64,000 nucleotides of DNA. Origin: Polynucleobacter sp. UK-Kesae-W10. Its GTDB lineage: Bacteria; Pseudomonadota; Gammaproteobacteria; Burkholderiales; Burkholderiaceae. The stretch covers positions 358,986 through 422,985 of the forward strand of contig NZ_JACVQB010000001.1 of assembly GCF_018881575.1 (NCBI RefSeq), in the 5' to 3' direction. Below the pieces are notes generated by a model. It searched no databases. It was not told the origin of the DNA and saw only the letters and a program-made list of their open reading frames with translations. Below, in pieces: positions 63,694 to 64,000 of the stretch. Every line of letters starts with the position of its first letter. Within the stretch, counting starts at the first letter, position 1. The position numbers and the translations under genes were made by a program.

Positions 63694-64000
63694 ATGAAAT
63701 TTATAGACGAAGCACGCATTGAAGTCATAGCCGGCCAGGGTGGCGCCGGGAGCGCCTCTATGCGCCGTGAAAAGTTTATTGAATTTGGCGGACCGGATGG
63801 CGGCGATGGCGGCAAAGGCGGAAGTGTTTGGGCTACTGCTGATCGCAACATCAATACGCTGATTGATTACCGCTACGCAAAAACCCACACCGCAAAAAAT
63901 GGTGAGCCAGGTCGTGGTGCCGATTGCTATGGCCGCGCTGGTGACGATATCGAATTGCGAATGCCCGTGGGAACCATTATTTCTGACTACGAAACTGGTG
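63694..64000 (+). CDS. obg: GTPase Obg/CgtA (partial, C-terminus outside window)
   Basis: Obg is an essential ribosome-assembly and stress GTPase. The visible 102 codons form the N-terminal glycine-rich Obg fold: [45 protein letters not shown], then [32 protein letters not shown] and MPVGTII. The GTPase domain lies beyond the window. It follows rpmA, the usual order rplU-rpmA-obg, but a terminator separates them and the ATG stands only 4 nt after the T-run. Confidence 0.97.
   Translation, partial: MKFIDEARIEVIAGQGGAGSASMRREKFIEFGGPDGGDGGKGGSVWATADRNINTLIDYRYAKTHTAKNGEPGRGADCYGRAGDDIELRMPVGTIISDYETG

Noticed and set aside
1-64000. tRNA, rRNA, CRISPR arrays, insertion sequences, phage genes
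   Set aside because: I read the gaps on both strands and saw no cloverleaf, no repeat-spacer pattern, no transposase or integrase frame and no terminal repeats.

Overview
The window is a compact bacterial chromosome segment of about 62 protein genes. Many adjacent genes overlap by 1 to 50 nt, the longest gap between genes is 293 nt (23435-23727), and no tRNA, rRNA, insertion sequence, prophage or CRISPR array was found. Three things point to a betaproteobacterium of the Burkholderiaceae, most likely Polynucleobacter or a close relative: the gene order (hemA-prfA-prmC; rpe-trpEGDC; a complete mraZ-to-ftsZ division and cell-wall cluster followed by peroxiredoxin-lpxC-dciA-secA; argJ-DUF815-mutT-zapD-coaE-pilDCB; ispB/rplU-rpmA-obg), the moderate GC content and the protein sequences. 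The genus is inferred from remembered family features, not from a search.

Layout. 1-9980 holds prmC (cut by the window edge), prfA and hemA, uracil-DNA glycosylase, an M61 peptidase-dsbC-ubiquinone hydroxylase operon, ychF, a small winged-helix regulator and a stand-alone membrane sensor-like protein. 9961-14601 is the trpEGDC operon headed by rpe. 14633-18308 holds apaG, a probable 37-residue membrane protein, mltA, an enoyl-CoA hydratase and an M20 amidohydrolase. 18373-22794 is the biotin locus, with bioAFD divergent from bioB, followed by coq7. 23493-41203 is the dcw cluster in canonical order. 41218-46155 holds a structured leader, a peroxiredoxin, lpxC, dciA and secA.

46272-48867 is a two-gene molybdenum hydroxylase cassette bounded by terminators and placed between secA and argJ. 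48945-56778 runs from argJ through an AAA ATPase, mutT, zapD and coaE to a type IV pilus/competence core (pilD, pilC, pilB) and a CorC-like protein. 56901-61904 is a metabolic patch: ogt, a squalene/phytoene-synthase-type enzyme, a sodium symporter, a ketopantoate-reductase-family enzyme and a fumarylacetoacetate-hydrolase-family enzyme. The window ends with ispB divergent from rplU-rpmA and the start of obg.

How the genes work together. The dcw cluster makes lipid II (MurC, D, E, F, Ddl, MraY, MurG) and builds the septum (FtsL, I, W, Q, A, Z). ZapD and LpxC, encoded nearby, link to Z-ring bundling and outer-membrane synthesis. HemA, PrfA and PrmC tie tetrapyrrole synthesis to translation termination. 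IspB, Coq7 and the FAD hydroxylase belong to ubiquinone synthesis.

The most interesting unexplained items are regulatory: a long RNA hairpin in front of the peroxiredoxin whose loop is complementary to that gene's ribosome-binding site; a near-consensus LexA box upstream of the dcw cluster in addition to MraZ boxes; a perfect FNR-type box at the activator position for the winged-helix regulator; and a terminator-like hairpin four bases before the obg start. A pilus core in which all three subunits appear shortened at the N-terminus also stands out.
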